Shown: positions 40,851-50,279 of the stretch, in pieces | Numbering within the stretch: position 1 is the first letter of the stretch | Layout of the letters: each line of letters opens with the position of its first letter | Assembly (NCBI RefSeq): GCF_021284745.1 | Contig: NZ_CP089925.1 | Coordinates: forward strand, 1,797,001 to 1,861,000 | Direction: 5' to 3' | Source of the DNA: Lysobacter sp. KIS68-7 | GTDB taxonomy: Bacteria > Pseudomonadota > Gammaproteobacteria > Xanthomonadales > Xanthomonadaceae | Length of the DNA stretch: 64,000 nt | Translations under genes and position numbers: made by a program | The notes under the pieces: model-generated | What the model was told of the DNA's origin: nothing | Database searches by the model: none | The model's input: only the letters and a program-made list of their open reading frames with translations

Positions 40851-41705
40851 TCAAGCGGGTGCGTGCAGCCACTCCACGCGCGCTGCACCACCGCCGTCCT
40901 CGCCTAACGCATGCCGGAGCACACGCAACGTCGGTTGCAGCTGCACATCGAACTGCCAAGGCGCATTGAGCACCAGCAAGCCGCTGCCGTTCATGCGCAG
41001 CGGTGAGTCGTCGGGACGCACGAGCAGCTCCGCAACGAGCGCAGACTTCGCAGGCAAATCCTTCGCCCGCCGGTAGAACGGCTGCAGCGTGCGGCGCAAC
41101 TTGATCGGATACCACAACAGATAGATCGCCTGCGGCCACCGCGCCAACGCATCGCGCAACGCATGCAGCGCGACATCGAACTCTTCCAGCTGCGCCTCGA
41201 ACGGCGGATCGATCAACACCAACCCGCGCCCGAACTTCGTCTCGCCGATGCGCGGCGGCAGCATGGCCTTCATCGCCGCATAGCCATCGCGTGCATGCAC
41301 GGCCACGCGCGCGTCGTAGTGGAGCGCGTCCTTCAGCGCCGCGGCTTCTTCCGGATGCAGTTCGCAGCAGGCGATGCGGTCCTGTTCGCGCAGGGCATGC
41401 GCGAGCAACCAGGGTGAGCCGGGGTAGGCGGTCGGACCATGCTGGGCACGGCAGTCGTCGATGGCCGCGAGGTAGCGCGCGACCGCGGGATCCCGGGTGC
41501 CCGCCAGGCGCGCGACGCCGCCGGCGGCCTCGCCCGTGCGCAATGCGGCCTCGGCGTCGAGCTTGTACAAGCCGCGGCCGGCATGGGTGTCCAGCGCGAA
41601 GCACGCGGCGGGCTTGGCCAGCAGCGCGTCGCACGCGGCGAGCAGGACCACGTGCTTGAGGACGTCCGCGTGGTTGCCGGCGTGGAAGGCGTGGCGGTAA
41701 TTCAT
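40851..41705 (-). CDS. rlmJ: 23S rRNA (adenine(2030)-N6)-methyltransferase
   Basis: A 284-aa RlmJ of usual length. It starts MNYRHAFHAGNHADVLKHVV, has the N-terminal FALDTHAGRGLYKLD motif and the catalytic LVLIDPPFEAQLEEF (DPPF of N6-adenine methylases), then VLNAPWQFDVQL. It is divergent from creB; only 37 nt separate the two starts. Confidence 0.96.
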   Translation of the reverse strand: MNYRHAFHAGNHADVLKHVVLLAACDALLAKPAACFALDTHAGRGLYKLDAEAALRTGEAAGGVARLAGTRDPAVARYLAAIDDCRAQHGPTAYPGSPWLLAHALREQDRIACCELHPEEAAALKDALHYDARVAVHARDGYAAMKAMLPPRIGETKFGRGLVLIDPPFEAQLEEFDVALHALRDALARWPQAIYLLWYPIKLRRTLQPFYRRAKDLPAKSALVAELLVRPDDSPLRMNGSGLLVLNAPWQFDVQLQPTLRVLRHALGEDGGGAARVEWLHAPA

Positions 41706-41742
41706 GGCGGCAAGCATACGCGGCGGCTGTATGCTTCGGCCC

Positions 41743-42414
41743 ATGCCGCTGCTGCTGCTTGTCGAAGACGAACCACCGATCGCCGACACCGTCGCGTACG
41801 CCCTGCGCGAGGACGGCTTCGACGTGCGCCATTGCCTGACCGCGGGCGCCGCCTTGGCGGCAGCCAAGGGCGATCGCTTCGACCTGGCCATCCTCGACGT
41901 GGGCCTGCCGGACCTCGGCGGGTTCGCGCTGTGCCGCGAGTTGCGCCGCAGCGCCGACCTGCCGGTGATCTTCCTCACCGCGCATGCGGCCGAAGCCGAG
42001 CGCGTGCTGGGCTTCGAGCTGGGCGCGGACGATTACGTGACCAAGCCCTTCTCGCCGCGCGAGCTGGTCGCGCGCGTGCGCGCGGTATTGCGGCGCGCCC
42101 AGGGCGGTGCGGCGACGACGCCGGCCAACGGCACCTTCGAGCACGACACCGACGGCCACCGCATCCGCTATCGCGGCCAATGGCTCGACCTCACGCGTTA
42201 CGAATACGGCCTGCTCGCCGCGTTGCTGCAACGCCCCGGCGCCGTGTTGTCGCGCGCGCAACTGATGGATCGCGTGTGGGGCGATGCGCTCGACAGCGGC
42301 GACCGCACCGTGGACACGCACGTGAAGACCCTGCGCGCGAAACTGCACACCGTGGACCCGTCCGCCGATCCGATCCGCACGCATCGCGGCCTCGGGTATT
42401 CGATCGCGACCTGA
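41743..42414 (+). CDS. creB: Response regulator CreB
   Basis: A 223-aa OmpR-type regulator: receiver (LLLLVEDEPPIADTVAYALR; phospho-Asp about residue 53 in LAILDVGLPD; Lys in DDYVTKPFSPRELVARV) and a winged-helix DNA-binding domain (TRYEYGLLAALLQRPGAVLS, RTVDTHVKTLRAKLH). Identity as CreB comes from the creC and creD genes that follow. CreBC responds to envelope or metabolic stress and controls creD and beta-lactamase genes in some Xanthomonadaceae. creC starts 1 nt after its stop. Confidence 0.93.
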   Translation: MPLLLLVEDEPPIADTVAYALREDGFDVRHCLTAGAALAAAKGDRFDLAILDVGLPDLGGFALCRELRRSADLPVIFLTAHAAEAERVLGFELGADDYVTKPFSPRELVARVRAVLRRAQGGAATTPANGTFEHDTDGHRIRYRGQWLDLTRYEYGLLAALLQRPGAVLSRAQLMDRVWGDALDSGDRTVDTHVKTLRAKLHTVDPSADPIRTHRGLGYSIAT

Positions 42415-42415
42415 C

Positions 42416-43843
42416 ATGCGCATCGGCCTGCGCATCTTCCTCGGGTACTTCGCCATCGTGGCGCTGTGCGCGCTGTTGCTCGCGCGCGTGTTCGTCACCG
42501 AGATGAAGCCCGGCGTGCGGCAGGCGATGGAGGACACGCTGGTCGATACCTCCAACGTGCTGGCGGAACTGGCCACCGACGATTTCCTCGCCGGGTACAT
42601 CGCCGACGGGCGTTTCGCCACGCGCGTGAAGGAACTCAAGGGTCGCGATTTCGGCGCCGAGATCTGGGGCTTCGGCAAGCGCGCGGCGAACTACCGCATC
42701 TACGTGACCGACGCGCACGGCATCGTGGTGTACGACAGCGACGGGCGCGACATCGGCAAGGACTACTCGCGCTGGAACGACGTGTACCGCACTCTGCGCG
42801 GGCAGTACGGCGCACGCTCCACGCGCAGCGATCCCAACGACGACGCCTCCACCGTCATGCACGTCGCGGCGCCCCTGCGCGATGCCAGCGGGAAGATCGT
42901 CGGCGTGCTCACGGTGGCGAAGCCGAACCAGGCACTCGCGCCCTTCATCGCGCGCAGCCAGCGCACCGTGATGCGCTGGGGTTGGGTGCTGATGGGCACC
43001 GCGCTCGCCATCGGCGTGCTGATGGCGTGGTGGATGTCGCGCCAGCTCGGCGACCTGCGTCGCTACGCTAACGCGGTGACTGCGGGCGAACGCGCGAGTC
43101 CGCCAAAATCCACCGGCGAATTCGGCGAGCTCGGGCAGGCGTTGGAGACCATGCGCGTGCGCCTGGAAGGCAAGCAATACGTCGAGCAGTACGTGCACAG
43201 CCTCACGCACGAGATGAAGAGCCCGCTCGCCGCCATCCGCGGGAGCGCGGAGCTGCTCGAATCGCCCATGGAAGAAGCGGACCGCGCGCGCTTCGCCACC
43301 AACATCCGCACGCAGAGCGAACGCCTCGCGGCGATGATCGACAAGCTGCTTGCGCTCGCGGCAGTGGAACACCGGCAGCACCTGGAAACGCGCGAGCGCG
43401 TGGACCTCGTGCCGCTCGTCGACGAGGCCATCGCGCATTGCGCACAGCGCCTCGGCGCCGCGCACGTGGCCGTGGCGCGCACAGGCGAGGCGCAGGCCTG
43501 GGTCGAAGGCGATCCCTTCCTGCTGCGCCAGGCCGTGGCCAACTTCATCGAGAACGCGGCCGCGTTCTCGCCCGCCGACAGCACGATCGAAGCGCACGTT
43601 GCACGCGAGGGCGATCGGGTGTCGCTGCTCGTCGCAGACCGCGGCGCGGGCATCCCCGACTACGCTTTGCCCCGCGTGTTCGAGCGCTTCTATTCCCTCC
43701 CGCGCCCGGATGGTGGCAGCCGCAGCAGCGGCCTGGGCCTGTGTTTCGTGGCGGAAGTGGCGGCGCTGCACGGCGGCACGGCCACGCTCGGCAACCGCGA
43801 CGGCGGCGGCGCGGCGGCCACGCTGGTCCTCCCGGCCGCCTGA
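42416..43843 (+). CDS. creC: Sensor histidine kinase CreC
   Basis: A 475-aa kinase. An N-terminal membrane segment precedes a periplasmic domain (about 30-180: AANYRIYVTDAHGIVVYDSD), a second segment (about 183-205) and a HAMP region. The H-box HSLTHEMKSPLAAIRG has the phospho-His near residue 265; N-box NFIENAAAFSP and GLGLCFVAEVAAL follow. It is partner of CreB. Stop and cre tag adjoin. Confidence 0.94.
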   Translation: MRIGLRIFLGYFAIVALCALLLARVFVTEMKPGVRQAMEDTLVDTSNVLAELATDDFLAGYIADGRFATRVKELKGRDFGAEIWGFGKRAANYRIYVTDAHGIVVYDSDGRDIGKDYSRWNDVYRTLRGQYGARSTRSDPNDDASTVMHVAAPLRDASGKIVGVLTVAKPNQALAPFIARSQRTVMRWGWVLMGTALAIGVLMAWWMSRQLGDLRRYANAVTAGERASPPKSTGEFGELGQALETMRVRLEGKQYVEQYVHSLTHEMKSPLAAIRGSAELLESPMEEADRARFATNIRTQSERLAAMIDKLLALAAVEHRQHLETRERVDLVPLVDEAIAHCAQRLGAAHVAVARTGEAQAWVEGDPFLLRQAVANFIENAAAFSPADSTIEAHVAREGDRVSLLVADRGAGIPDYALPRVFERFYSLPRPDGGSRSSGLGLCFVAEVAALHGGTATLGNRDGGGAAATLVLPAA

Positions 43844-43844
43844 C

Positions 43845-43860
43845 TTCACCTTCGCCTCAC
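43845..43860 (+). promoter_or_regulatory. cre/blr tag upstream of creD
   Basis: TTCACCTTCGCCTCAC matches the CreB/BlrA recognition pattern TTCAC-N6-TTCAC with a single change in the second half (CTCAC). It lies 71 nt before the creD start, directly after the creC stop, so creD can have its own CreB-controlled promoter inside the cluster. Confidence 0.65.
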
Positions 43861-43930
43861 CATCCCGCCATCGCCCGCGCACGCGGCGGGGCGAGGCTGC
43901 GCGCGTCGCCCACTCCGGAAGGAAGCCGCC

Positions 43931-45280
43931 ATGCGCCTCGCATTCAAGACCGTCGTCGTCGTGTTCCTCATGCTCGGGTTGTTGATCCCGTTGATGTTCA
44001 TCCACGCCACCATCGCCGAGCGCCAGGAGTACCAGCGCCAGGCGACGCAGGACGTGGCGTCCAGTTCGGCGGGACAGCAGGCGCTGGTGGGGCCCGTGCT
44101 CGTGGTGCCTTACGTGGAGCAGGTCGAAGAGGAAGAGGCCGGGCCGCAAGGTGTGCGCAAAGTGCTGCGCGACCGGGCGGGGCAGTGGACCTTCTTCCCC
44201 GCAACGCTGTCGATCGAAGGCACGATGACGCCGCACACGCTCAAGCGCGGGCTGTACAGCGTGCCCGTGTACGAAATGGCGATGAACGCGCGCGCCACGA
44301 TCCGCGCGCACATTCCCGTCGATGGCGAGCGCCCGCGCAGGATCGGCGTTCCCTATCTCAGTGTGGGCGTCGCGGACTCGCGCGGTTTCGTCGGGACGCC
44401 GTCGCTGAAGATCGATGGGCGGTCGATGCCGATCGTCGGCGGCTTCGGCAGCCGTCCGATCGGCGGCGTGCATGTGCGCCTGGCGGTGCCGCGCCCGGGC
44501 GATGACCTGGTGTTGCCGATCGCCTTCGACGCCACGCTCGCCGGTACGGAATCGCTCGCGCTCGTCCCGATCGCGCGCGACAACCGCTTCTCGTTGCGCT
44601 CCACGTGGCCCGACCCGATGTTCCAGGGCAGCTTCCTGCCGCGCACGCGGATGGTGGACGAACGCGGATTCCGCGCGAACTGGGAGATCTCTTCGCTCGC
44701 GAGCAATGCGCAGTCGCAGTTCCTCCAGGCCAGCGGTCAGCAGGACGCGTTGTGGCAGCTGGCCAAGGGCGGACGCAACATCGATGGCGTCGGCGTGGCG
44801 CTGATCAACGCCGTCGACGGTTACACGCTGGCCGATCGCGCGACGAAGTACGGGATCCTGTTCGTGCTGCTGACCTTCGTCGGCTTCTTCATGTTCGAAC
44901 TGATCAAGCAGTTGCCGATCCACCCGATCCAGTACGGCCTCGTCGGCCTGGCACTCGCGATCTTCTTCCTGCTGCTGGTGAGCCTGAGCGAGCACATCCC
45001 GTTTGGTGCCGCCTACCTGGTCTCTGCAACGGCGTGCATCGGGTTGCTGGGCTTCTACCTGAGTGCGGTGCTGCGCAGCATCGCGCGTGGCCTCGGGTTC
45101 GCGGCGATGCTCGCGGCCTTGTATGCAGCGCTGTATGGCGTGCTCGTGTCGGAAGACAACGCGCTGGTGCTCGGCTCGGGCCTGCTGTTCTGCGTGCTGG
45201 CCACGATCATGATCGTCACGCGCAAGGTCGACTGGTACGCGCTGCAGCAGCAACGCAACCTGGCCTCGCAGCCCGCGTAG
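43931..45280 (+). CDS. creD: Inner-membrane protein CreD
   Basis: A 449-aa protein: an N-terminal membrane segment (LMLGLLIPLMFIHATIAERQ), a large periplasmic domain (about 30-295) and five or so C-terminal membrane segments (for example YGILFVLLTFVGFFMFELIK, then IQYGLVGLALAIFFLLLVSL). CreD is the main target of CreBC and affects envelope integrity and colicin or antibiotic sensitivity. AAGGAAG precedes the ATG at 43931. Confidence 0.95.
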   Translation: MRLAFKTVVVVFLMLGLLIPLMFIHATIAERQEYQRQATQDVASSSAGQQALVGPVLVVPYVEQVEEEEAGPQGVRKVLRDRAGQWTFFPATLSIEGTMTPHTLKRGLYSVPVYEMAMNARATIRAHIPVDGERPRRIGVPYLSVGVADSRGFVGTPSLKIDGRSMPIVGGFGSRPIGGVHVRLAVPRPGDDLVLPIAFDATLAGTESLALVPIARDNRFSLRSTWPDPMFQGSFLPRTRMVDERGFRANWEISSLASNAQSQFLQASGQQDALWQLAKGGRNIDGVGVALINAVDGYTLADRATKYGILFVLLTFVGFFMFELIKQLPIHPIQYGLVGLALAIFFLLLVSLSEHIPFGAAYLVSATACIGLLGFYLSAVLRSIARGLGFAAMLAALYAALYGVLVSEDNALVLGSGLLFCVLATIMIVTRKVDWYALQQQRNLASQPA

Positions 45281-45283
45281 GGG

Positions 45284-45820
45284 TCAGAACAACGTCACCC
45301 CAGGAACCAGCCACAACGCGGCGCCGGCGATCGCAGATCCGATCGCCGTCGCCGCGAGCACGTCGGTGGGGTAGTGCAGGCCGAGCACGACACGCGAGAC
45401 CGCCACGGTGGACGCGAAGGGGACGAGGACCCAGGCGAGCATCGGGTAGTGCGCGAGTGCGACCAGCGTGAACGCCACCGCGTGCAACGTGTGGCCGGAG
45501 GGGAAGCTGAACTCGTCGAGCGGTGCGACCCAGGCGCGGATGCGCGCATCGAAGGCGAAGGGCCGCGGACGCTTGGTCCAGTGCTTGAGCAGTTGGTAGA
45601 GGCCGAGCGCGATCGCGCCGGTGACCGCGAGGTGCGTGGCGGCGAACAAACCATCCCACCCGTCGAAGATCACCATGCCCGCCATCAGCGCGTACCAGGC
45701 GATGCCGTCGCCGAGGCGGCTGGCGATCGAGAACACGGTGCGCACGCTGGGGTTCGCGCACCAATGATTGGTCCGCAGGCACCATTCGGCGTCACGCCTA
45801 GGCAAGTGCACGTTGCGCAT
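45284..45820 (-). CDS. PAP2-family phosphatase
   Basis: A 178-aa membrane phosphatase. The three PAP2 motifs are KHWTKRPRPF, PSGHTLHAV (with FSFPSGH) and SRVVLGLHYPTDVLAA. Likely acts on undecaprenyl pyrophosphate or phosphatidyl phosphate at the membrane. The start at 45820 overlaps the upstream glycosyltransferase gene by 23 nt, showing cotranscription. A lipid-linked role is probable. Confidence 0.9.
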   Translation of the reverse strand: MRNVHLPRRDAEWCLRTNHWCANPSVRTVFSIASRLGDGIAWYALMAGMVIFDGWDGLFAATHLAVTGAIALGLYQLLKHWTKRPRPFAFDARIRAWVAPLDEFSFPSGHTLHAVAFTLVALAHYPMLAWVLVPFASTVAVSRVVLGLHYPTDVLAATAIGSAIAGAALWLVPGVTLF

Positions 45821-46946
45821 GGTCGCGCCTCCGCAGGGCGAGCAATTGCAGGAGCGCGTCGAATTCCGCCGCGACCTGGTCGGGATGCAGGTGTTCCACC
45901 GCCGCGCGCGTTGCGTGGCGCATGCGGCGCAACGCGATCGGATCCTGTGCGAGGCGCACGGCCGCGGTGACGAAGGCCGCCGCGTCGCCATCGGGCACGC
46001 GGATGCCGTGCTCGCCGTTGCGCAGGTGTTCGCGCGCCGCGCCGTAGTCGTAGGCGAGCGTCGGTACGCCGCTGGCCATCGCTTCGAGCGTCACGTTGCC
46101 GAAGGTTTCGCTGCGGCTCGGGAACAGGAACAGATCGCCGCTGGCGAAATGGCGCGCGAGGTCTTCGCCGCGTTGCAGGCCGCAGAACACGAGGTCGGGG
46201 TTCGCTTCGGCGAGCGGGCCACGCAGCGGGCCTTCGCCGACGAAGACGAAACGCGCGTCGGGCCGCACGCGTTCGATCGCGCGGAAGGCTTCGATCGCGA
46301 GCGCCAGGTTCTTTTCTGCCGCGATGCGGCCCACGTGCATGGCGACCAGCGTGCCGTCGCCGGCGCCCCATGCGGTGCGCAGGCGCGCGTCGCGCTTGGT
46401 CGGATGGAACAGCGTGCCATCGACGGCGCGCGCCAGTCGCATCGGATGCGTGAAGTGGCGATGCGCAAGCCAGTCCTGCAACTCGCGCGTGGCGACGAGC
46501 GTGGCATCGCCCGCGTTGTGGAAGCGGCGCATCCAGCGCAGCGCGAGCGGTTCCAGGAACGGGAAGCCGTAGTCGCGCATGTAATGGTCGAAGCGCGTGT
46601 GCAGGCCGGTCGCGATCGGCACGCCGAGGCGTCGCGCGACGCGGCGCGCGGCCCAACCGAGCGGACCTTCGGTGGCGATGTACACCGCATCCGGTGTCGA
46701 CGCTTCCCAATGTTGCGCAAGCGCGCGCAGTGCAGGCGCGCCGAAACGCAGGCCGGGATAACGGGGCAGGGGGAAGCCGCGCACGAGCAGCGTGTCGTCG
46801 ACGCGCTCGCCATCGTGCGCCTGGCGCGGGCGCACGAGCCCGATGTCGTGGCCCCGTTTGCGCAACCCGTGCGCGAGGCCTTCGACGGTCAGGGAGACGC
46901 CGTTGATTTCCGGCGGCCAGGTCTCGGTGACGATCGCGTAGCGCAT
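45798..46946 (-). CDS. Group 4 glycosyltransferase
   Basis: A 382-aa GT4/GT-B enzyme. N-domain MRYAIVTETWPPEINGVSLT, then AVYIATEGPLGWAARRVARR and HTRFDHYMRDYGFP; the C-domain has HVGRIAAEKNLALAIEAFRA and the EX7E motif FPSRSETFGNVTLEAMASGV. It most resembles MgtA-type alpha-mannosyltransferases acting on diacylglycerol. The overlap with the PAP2 gene suggests a shared glycolipid pathway. Start 46946 fits the family. Confidence 0.9.
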   Translation of the reverse strand: MRYAIVTETWPPEINGVSLTVEGLAHGLRKRGHDIGLVRPRQAHDGERVDDTLLVRGFPLPRYPGLRFGAPALRALAQHWEASTPDAVYIATEGPLGWAARRVARRLGVPIATGLHTRFDHYMRDYGFPFLEPLALRWMRRFHNAGDATLVATRELQDWLAHRHFTHPMRLARAVDGTLFHPTKRDARLRTAWGAGDGTLVAMHVGRIAAEKNLALAIEAFRAIERVRPDARFVFVGEGPLRGPLAEANPDLVFCGLQRGEDLARHFASGDLFLFPSRSETFGNVTLEAMASGVPTLAYDYGAAREHLRNGEHGIRVPDGDAAAFVTAAVRLAQDPIALRRMRHATRAAVEHLHPDQVAAEFDALLQLLALRRRDHAQRALA

Positions 46947-47024
46947 GCCGGGCAGGCTGGGCTTGCGCGATGACGCGTCGGTGTCTCCCCTGTGACAGTT
47001 CGCCACAGGCGTGCATTCCGGGGC

Positions 47025-47068
47025 TTGACAGGGCCGGGTGTGTTGGCTGTACTAGTCGCCACAGTACA
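47025..47068 (+). promoter_or_regulatory. Sigma-70 promoter with overlapping YtrA-type operator
   Basis: TTGACA at 47025-47030 is separated by 17 nt from TGTACT at 47048-47053, a good -35/-10 pair. TGTACT is also the left arm of a perfect inverted repeat with AGTACA at 47063-47068 (9-nt spacer). A regulator bound there would block RNA polymerase, consistent with autoregulation by the GntR gene that starts 15 nt downstream. Confidence 0.75.
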
Positions 47069-47083
47069 CCTAGGACACCCCAG

Positions 47084-47494
47084 ATGGCCCGGACCCAGGC
47101 CCTGATGCTCCAGATCGCGACCGGCGACCCCCGGCCGATCAGCAAGCAGATCGTCGACGCCGTGCGCATGAAGATCGCGACCGCCGAGCTGTCGCCCGGC
47201 GACCAGCTGCCCAGCGTCCGCGGCCTCGCGCAGCAACTCACGGTCAATCCGAACACCGTCGCCAAGGCCTATGCCGAACTCACCACGGAGGGCTGGCTCG
47301 AATCGCGGCAGGGTCTGGGCCTGTATGTCGCGACGCCGCGCCAACGATTGAGCGATGCCGAACGCTCGCGCCGCCTGGACGAGGCCATCGCGCGCTTCCT
47401 CCACGACGTCATCGCCCTGGATTACCCGCCGGATGAAGTGCAGGCCCGACTGCACCGCGAGTTCCTCGCGCTGGCCCCCCGCAAAAGCGCCTGA
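47084..47494 (+). CDS. GntR family regulator, YtrA subfamily
   Basis: A 136-aa regulator with a winged helix (KQIVDAVRMKIATAELSPGD, SVRGLAQQLTVNPNTVAKAY) and a short C-terminal helical dimerisation part typical of YtrA proteins. These control ABC transporters answering to envelope-active compounds. ATP-binding and permease genes follow directly. The start at 47084 follows the promoter by a short leader. Confidence 0.93.
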   Translation: MARTQALMLQIATGDPRPISKQIVDAVRMKIATAELSPGDQLPSVRGLAQQLTVNPNTVAKAYAELTTEGWLESRQGLGLYVATPRQRLSDAERSRRLDEAIARFLHDVIALDYPPDEVQARLHREFLALAPRKSA

Positions 47495-47509
47495 CGCCCC
47501 GGAACCGAC

Positions 47510-48436
47510 ATGAGCCTCCCCAACGACTTCGTCATCGAAACCGACGCGCTCACCAAGCGCTACGGGCGCAAGCTGGCGCTCGACCATCTCGACCTGCGCA
47601 TTCCGCGCGGTCGCATCCATGCCGTGGTCGGTGCGAACGGTGCAGGCAAGTCCACGCTGTTCCGCATCCTGCTCGGCTTCCTGCCGCCCACTGTCGGCAC
47701 CGCGCGCATCCTGGGCCGCGACTCGCAGCGCCTCACGCCCGAAGACCGCGGCCGCATCGGCTTCGTCAATGAAGAACACACGCTGCCGGGCTGGATGCGC
47801 GTGACCGCGGTGACCGACATGCATCGCCGCCAGTATCCGCGCTGGAACGAAGATGCCTTCCGCGATGTGCTCGGGCATTACCACGTGTTGCCGGAACAGA
47901 AGGTCGGGCAGCTCTCGCGCGGCGAACGTGCAGGTTTCAACCTCGCGCTCGCGCTGGCGCAGGGGCCGGAACTGCTGGTGCTCGACGAACCGACGCTGGG
48001 CCTGGACGTGGTGGCCAAGCGCGCCTTCCTCGAATCGCTGATGTATAGCAACGCGACCGACGATTGTACGGTCATCTATTGCTCGCACCAGATGGAGGAG
48101 ATCGAACGCGTCGCCGACAACCTGGTGATCCTCGAACGCGGACGCCTGATGCACATGTCGGCGCCCGACGAGTTCTGCGCGCGCGTCACGCACTGGGTGG
48201 CCGACATTCCATTCAAGGGACCGGACCCGCGTTCGGTGCCGGGCCTGCTGCAGTTGCAGCGCCTGGATGGACTGCACCACTACCTGGTGCTGGACCAGCA
48301 GGACGACTTCGCCGAATTCCTGCGCGCCAGCGGCGCGCGTTCGGTGCAGAGCATGCCGGTGAGCCTGGACCGCGCGGTCAACGGCTTCCTGGCGAAGAAC
48401 CACGCAGCGCCCGACGCACAGCGCGCGCACGCATGA
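47510..48436 (+). CDS. ABC transporter ATP-binding protein
   Basis: A 308-aa ATPase: Walker A GANGAGKSTLFRILLGF, signature LSRGERAGFNLALALAQGP, Walker B LLVLDEPTLGLDVVAKR and the H-loop CSHQMEEIERVADN. The C-terminal ~90 residues are an extra domain. It starts 15 nt after the regulator and its stop overlaps an ATGA before the permease gene. Confidence 0.95.
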   Translation: MSLPNDFVIETDALTKRYGRKLALDHLDLRIPRGRIHAVVGANGAGKSTLFRILLGFLPPTVGTARILGRDSQRLTPEDRGRIGFVNEEHTLPGWMRVTAVTDMHRRQYPRWNEDAFRDVLGHYHVLPEQKVGQLSRGERAGFNLALALAQGPELLVLDEPTLGLDVVAKRAFLESLMYSNATDDCTVIYCSHQMEEIERVADNLVILERGRLMHMSAPDEFCARVTHWVADIPFKGPDPRSVPGLLQLQRLDGLHHYLVLDQQDDFAEFLRASGARSVQSMPVSLDRAVNGFLAKNHAAPDAQRAHA

Positions 48437-48447
48437 GGACCACGACG

Positions 48448-50265
48448 ATGTTGGATCTGTTCAAGGCCGAGTTGTTGCGCTTCCGCTGGTGGGCCGCGGG
48501 GTGCGTGGCGTTGCAACTCGTGGTGCTGGGCTTCCTGACGCGCGTGGTGGATCTCGCGCAGCAGCCCTTGCTGGTCTATCGCGTGTTCGGCGCCGTGTAT
48601 GCGGCCGCGGGCCTGTTGCTCGGGCTGTACCAGATGGGCGGCTATCGCCGGCCCAACACGTGGCTCAACCTGTTGCATCGTCCGCTTGCGCCATCGCGCA
48701 TCGCCATCGCGTTGCTCGGCGCAGGCGCGGTGCTGCTCGCGGTGGGCGTACTGCTTCCGTTGCTCACGATCGCGGGTTGGCAGGAGGGCATGACGGCGCG
48801 CGTCGTCGACACGCGGCACCTGCTGCTGGTCGGTTCGGCCTGGATCGTGTCCTTGTGTGGCTATCTCGTCGGCGCGTACCTGATGCTGGCGGACAAGCGC
48901 CAGGGATATTGCGCGGCGGTCTTCCTGTTGCTGATCGTGTTCTCGCAGGCGACGGGCTTCGGCGCGGTCACGCTGCAGTTGCTTTCGCTCGCCTGGTTGC
49001 TCGCCATGGTGCTGGTCGCGTTCAAGCCCAGTCTCGGCACCCCTGCGCGCGGTGCGGCACGCACGTTCGTCGTCGCCGCGCCGATGACGATGATGATGTG
49101 GTTCGCGCTGGTGATGGTCGGGTTCGGCGCGGAGTTCCTGTGGATCGCGCAGGGCTCGCATCCGAACAACGTCGCGGTGCCGAATGTCGACGGCGAGAAG
49201 GAAATCGAAGTGCTCGACGGCAAGGCCCTGTTCGTGAAGGGCCTGCGCAACAGCACCGATCCGGAAGCGCCGCTGTGGCGCGAGCAGGCGGCGATCGCGG
49301 ACATCGACGGCCTGTTCCCTGGCCTGGGCGAAGCGCCGGCACGCAACCAGCTGACCAACATCGCGCCGATGGAATTCGACGATCCGCAGCGCCGCGTGCG
49401 TTGGGTCTTCAGCCACGACACGATGCGCTTCGAAGGCTACAGCCTGGTCGACAAGCGCGCGGTCGGCACGTTGGGCATGGCGGGGAATGCGCCGTTCCCG
49501 GCGCCCGTGCTGCCCGTCGGCGACAACCTGCTGGTCGATCGCTCGACGGTGTATCAGTTCGACGAGGACGCGAACCTCATCGTCCCGCGTGCGCGCCTGC
49601 CCGGCGGCGAGGCAATCACCGGCTACGGCAAGGCTGGCGACGACTTCGTGCTGGTCGGCGAGCGCGCGCTGTATTTCTATGACGCCCGTGCATTCGACGG
49701 CAGCGACGGCCTGCTTGCGCCGCGCCTGCGCGTGCCGGTGCCCGGCCGCATGGGCGACGTGCAGCGCATCGACGCAATGGAACTGCTTGATGGTTGGCTG
49801 CTCTCGTTCTCCTTCGCGCGTTCGTCCTACAACGCCGAAGGCACGCTGCCTTACCAGCAGATCGTGCGGGCATTCGACGACGGGCGATCGGCCACGGTGG
49901 CGCGCCGCGAGATCGCGCGCGACTACCCCGATGCCTGGCGCTACCAGAACTGGTATCCCTCGCCGGTGCTCTACACGGTGCAGAAGGCGGTGAAGAATGC
50001 GTTCGCGGGCGAGATGCGCCCCCTGCAAATGGCGACGGCCCCCGTCCCGCGCGCGATGCAAGTGTTCGCAGGCGTGCTGATGTTGCTCTCGATGCTCGGT
50101 GCCCTGTGGCGCGTGCGGCACACGGATCTGTCGCGCGCGGCGCGCATCGGTTGGGTGCTCGCGTGCGGCTTGTTGAGCGTGCCTGCGCTGATGGCGCTAT
50201 GGGCGATGTATCCAGCACGCGAAACGGTGCCTGACGATCTCGTCGCGCATCCCGCCATGGCCTGA
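48448..50265 (+). CDS. ABC-type permease with large extracytoplasmic domain
   Basis: A 605-aa protein. Six membrane segments lie in the first ~230 residues (for example CVALQLVVLGFLTRVVDLAQ, LLLGLYQMGGYRRPNTWL), followed by about 315 residues that look propeller-like (VGTLGMAGNAPFPAPVLPVG, GYGKAGDDFVLVGERALYFY, WLLSFSFARSSYNAEG), then two C-terminal membrane segments (VFAGVLMLLSMLGALWR and GWVLACGLLSVPALMALWAM). ATG 48448 has GAGG 8 nt upstream; an ATGA overlap at 48433 is an alternative. The long insertion is unlike standard YtrF-type permeases. Confidence 0.85.
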   Translation: MLDLFKAELLRFRWWAAGCVALQLVVLGFLTRVVDLAQQPLLVYRVFGAVYAAAGLLLGLYQMGGYRRPNTWLNLLHRPLAPSRIAIALLGAGAVLLAVGVLLPLLTIAGWQEGMTARVVDTRHLLLVGSAWIVSLCGYLVGAYLMLADKRQGYCAAVFLLLIVFSQATGFGAVTLQLLSLAWLLAMVLVAFKPSLGTPARGAARTFVVAAPMTMMMWFALVMVGFGAEFLWIAQGSHPNNVAVPNVDGEKEIEVLDGKALFVKGLRNSTDPEAPLWREQAAIADIDGLFPGLGEAPARNQLTNIAPMEFDDPQRRVRWVFSHDTMRFEGYSLVDKRAVGTLGMAGNAPFPAPVLPVGDNLLVDRSTVYQFDEDANLIVPRARLPGGEAITGYGKAGDDFVLVGERALYFYDARAFDGSDGLLAPRLRVPVPGRMGDVQRIDAMELLDGWLLSFSFARSSYNAEGTLPYQQIVRAFDDGRSATVARREIARDYPDAWRYQNWYPSPVLYTVQKAVKNAFAGEMRPLQMATAPVPRAMQVFAGVLMLLSMLGALWRVRHTDLSRAARIGWVLACGLLSVPALMALWAMYPARETVPDDLVAHPAMA

Positions 50266-50279
50266 TCGGAGAAACCTCG

